64,000 nt of DNA from Amphiduros pacificus (taxonomy: Eukaryota; Annelida; Polychaeta; Phyllodocida; Hesionidae), in the NCBI GenBank assembly GCA_949316495.1, contig OX439004.1:46114447-46178446 (forward strand), read 5' to 3'. Both the position numbers and the translations under genes were made by a program. Shown piece after piece: positions 62,328-64,000 of this stretch (the first letter of the stretch is position 1; each line of letters starts with the position of its first letter). The notes below the pieces were generated by a model that did no database searches, was not told where the DNA came from, and saw only the letters and a list, made by a program, of their open reading frames with translations.

Positions 62328-63795
62328 GTAAGTTGTACCCCAATCATGGATTACTCACGCCTTGCAATGTGCCCAGATACTCCGTCACGGTGTTAAAGCG
62401 GTGGAGATTATCTGGACTGGCACGTGATTACTATGCTAATATCGGCTATTGCTAATGAGACACGAGATCGACTCTGTGGGATAGATATAGTAATATATTG
62501 CACCCAATTTTAAACAGATTGCTTATTACTCACGAATTTATGACTTTTCTTTGTACACATGCATATCTTCTTCGAAATTTCCGATTTTACAAGACATCAT
62601 GGAATACATTTAGATCGCCTATTTTCTTTTTTTCCGATTTAATCCATCTCAATTTGCTGTTTCATTTGCAATGTGACTGTTGTAATCACAGCCATTCATA
62701 TCCACGCTCACTAGTTGCTCGTAGAGCTGGTTTATCAAATACACCACTCCTAATTGCTGCAATCACTTTTAATGAATGCAGTTGGAATTTATATTGAAAT
62801 TATATTTTGTTACATTCTGTAATTGTGATAGAAAGCTTTCTTTGAATAACACTTGTAGAGGAAGTTGGCATATTAAGATGCGAGATTTTAGTGGAATGAC
62901 AGAACATTTCTACTCAAATGCGTGTTATGTACATGCCTATATCATCTAATAAATCAGATATTTAAACTGATCCGTCCATCCATATATCACATCAGCACTT
63001 GCAAATGTTTCAGTACTTAATGTTTCAGTACAATTGTCGCGGATGATTGGTTAGTCATGGAGAGTGATTTTGTTTCAGGAACTATGGTGTTGTTCTACAT
63101 TATGATACTTACTTTGATTTACTCATACAAAGTAAAAACTAATATTTACATGTAATGTTATATGCATGTCCTACATGTGATATAAATAGGCATAACTATA
63201 TTAATAATCATACATTGACCAAAGGACTTATTTGCAAGGCTACCTGTTAGATTATGGTAGCTTCTATCCCCCAGAAAGTATCAAGAACAGTCCTAATACT
63301 AATCTTTTACAAATGTAGATAGAATCACCAGTGACATGTTTGCATTGTCTGTGATCTATACCAATGGAAACACATGATTACCTCAACTGAATATGGAAAT
63401 ATACAATTTAGCCAGTAATGTAATATTTGTATTGATAGAATAGAAATAAGTCAGGCATAAGCATTCCTTCTCTTGTAGGATATTTCATAAAAATGGAGTA
63501 CTTGGTATAATGTTTTGTCAAGAAATCTGCAAATGCTTTTGTTCTAACAATAATGTTATTTTCATGTGTCTATGTGAATGTACTGCTGAAATGTACAATG
63601 GTCTTGGAAGATTTACTTCGTCCTTTCCTGACATCTTTGATATCTCTGATGCCTTTGTTGACATCTTTGATAATCAAGATGATATATTTGATACCTTATA
63701 AGGTACATTTGAAAGATTTTATGATTTTTGTGTTATGTTTGTGACATATCTAATCTTAAGTTGTCTATATGTCTATTACAAACGACATTAGAAAT
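62328..63795. other. AT-rich flank, no gene recognised
   Basis: Short open frames only. 63600-63700 has a loose repeat of 'gacatctttgat'-like units that gives a low-complexity Asp/Phe frame, not a gene. Confidence 0.55.
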
Positions 63796-64000
63796 TGTGT
63801 GTATGGGGTTTTACGTCACACTCACCATTTATACAGTTATTATAGTAGCATAATGGCAACTACTTGAATGGCTCATTAGCATAGGTACTGGAGCAATATA
63901 GAGCATGTAGATTTGTTTGTTTGTTTGGGGTTTTACATCACTTTCAACATAATTTCAGTCATTTCATGATGAGACCTACTTGTAGCAGATATAGTGCTGC
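63796..64000 (-). mobile_element. Two reversed SINE tails at the window edge
   Basis: 'tatggggttttacgtcacac' near 63803 and 'ttggggttttacatcacttt' near 63924 are reversed copies of the SINE tail at 54463-54782. The second continues with 'cagtcatttcatgatgagac' and 'gcagatatagtgctgc' into the SINE body and is cut by the window end. The first looks truncated. Confidence 0.75.

Overview
The window reads as animal nuclear DNA from a lophotrochozoan, most likely a mollusc. It is AT-rich, genes have many short coding exons in long introns, coding and splice signals are animal-like, and it is crowded with small non-autonomous repeats. The types are ones I associate with molluscs: tRNA-headed SINEs ending in a GTGATGTAAAACCCC-type tail, MITEs with hairpin ends of the GCTCTGC/GCTATGC kind, and repeats full of TGACCT. 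The species cannot be named from this sequence.

Two host genes are certain and lie head to head. On the minus strand is MED1, the nuclear-receptor-binding Mediator subunit. I could place thirteen coding exons from the ATG at 31592 down to the stop at 9576. All splice phases agree and the exons sum to 5433 bases, giving 1810 residues. On the plus strand is the Ral small GTPase. Three shared coding exons (35494-37756) are followed by two alternative terminal exons, a proximal one at 41723-41851 and a distal one at 48844-48960. Each encodes its own hypervariable tail and prenylation box. A likely 5' non-coding Ral exon ends at 32220, so the two genes may share a promoter region of about 0.6 kb.

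Layout: 1-9575, region beyond the MED1 stop, with repeats and no other gene seen. 9576-31592, MED1 with repeat-filled introns. 31593-32220, divergent promoter region. 32221-35470, Ral 5' intron holding a LINE fragment and a 1.4 kb inverted-repeat element. 35494-48960, Ral, whose long introns carry a locally repeated unit (called R1 here), TA arrays, another inverted-repeat element and a 0.9 kb 18-bp minisatellite just upstream of the distal terminal exon. 48961-64000, intergenic DNA with a complete SINE with target duplications, an old SINE, MITEs, an unidentified decayed coding-like stretch near 55-56 kb, and a weak candidate first exon at 62258.

MED1 and Ral have no direct joint pathway. 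MED1 acts in the nucleus, bridging nuclear receptors to RNA polymerase II. Ral acts at membranes in exocytosis. The most interesting points are the paired Ral C-terminal exons, the minisatellite and CTCF-like motifs around them, a DR1 nuclear-receptor site upstream of the MED1 start, and several datable nested insertions.
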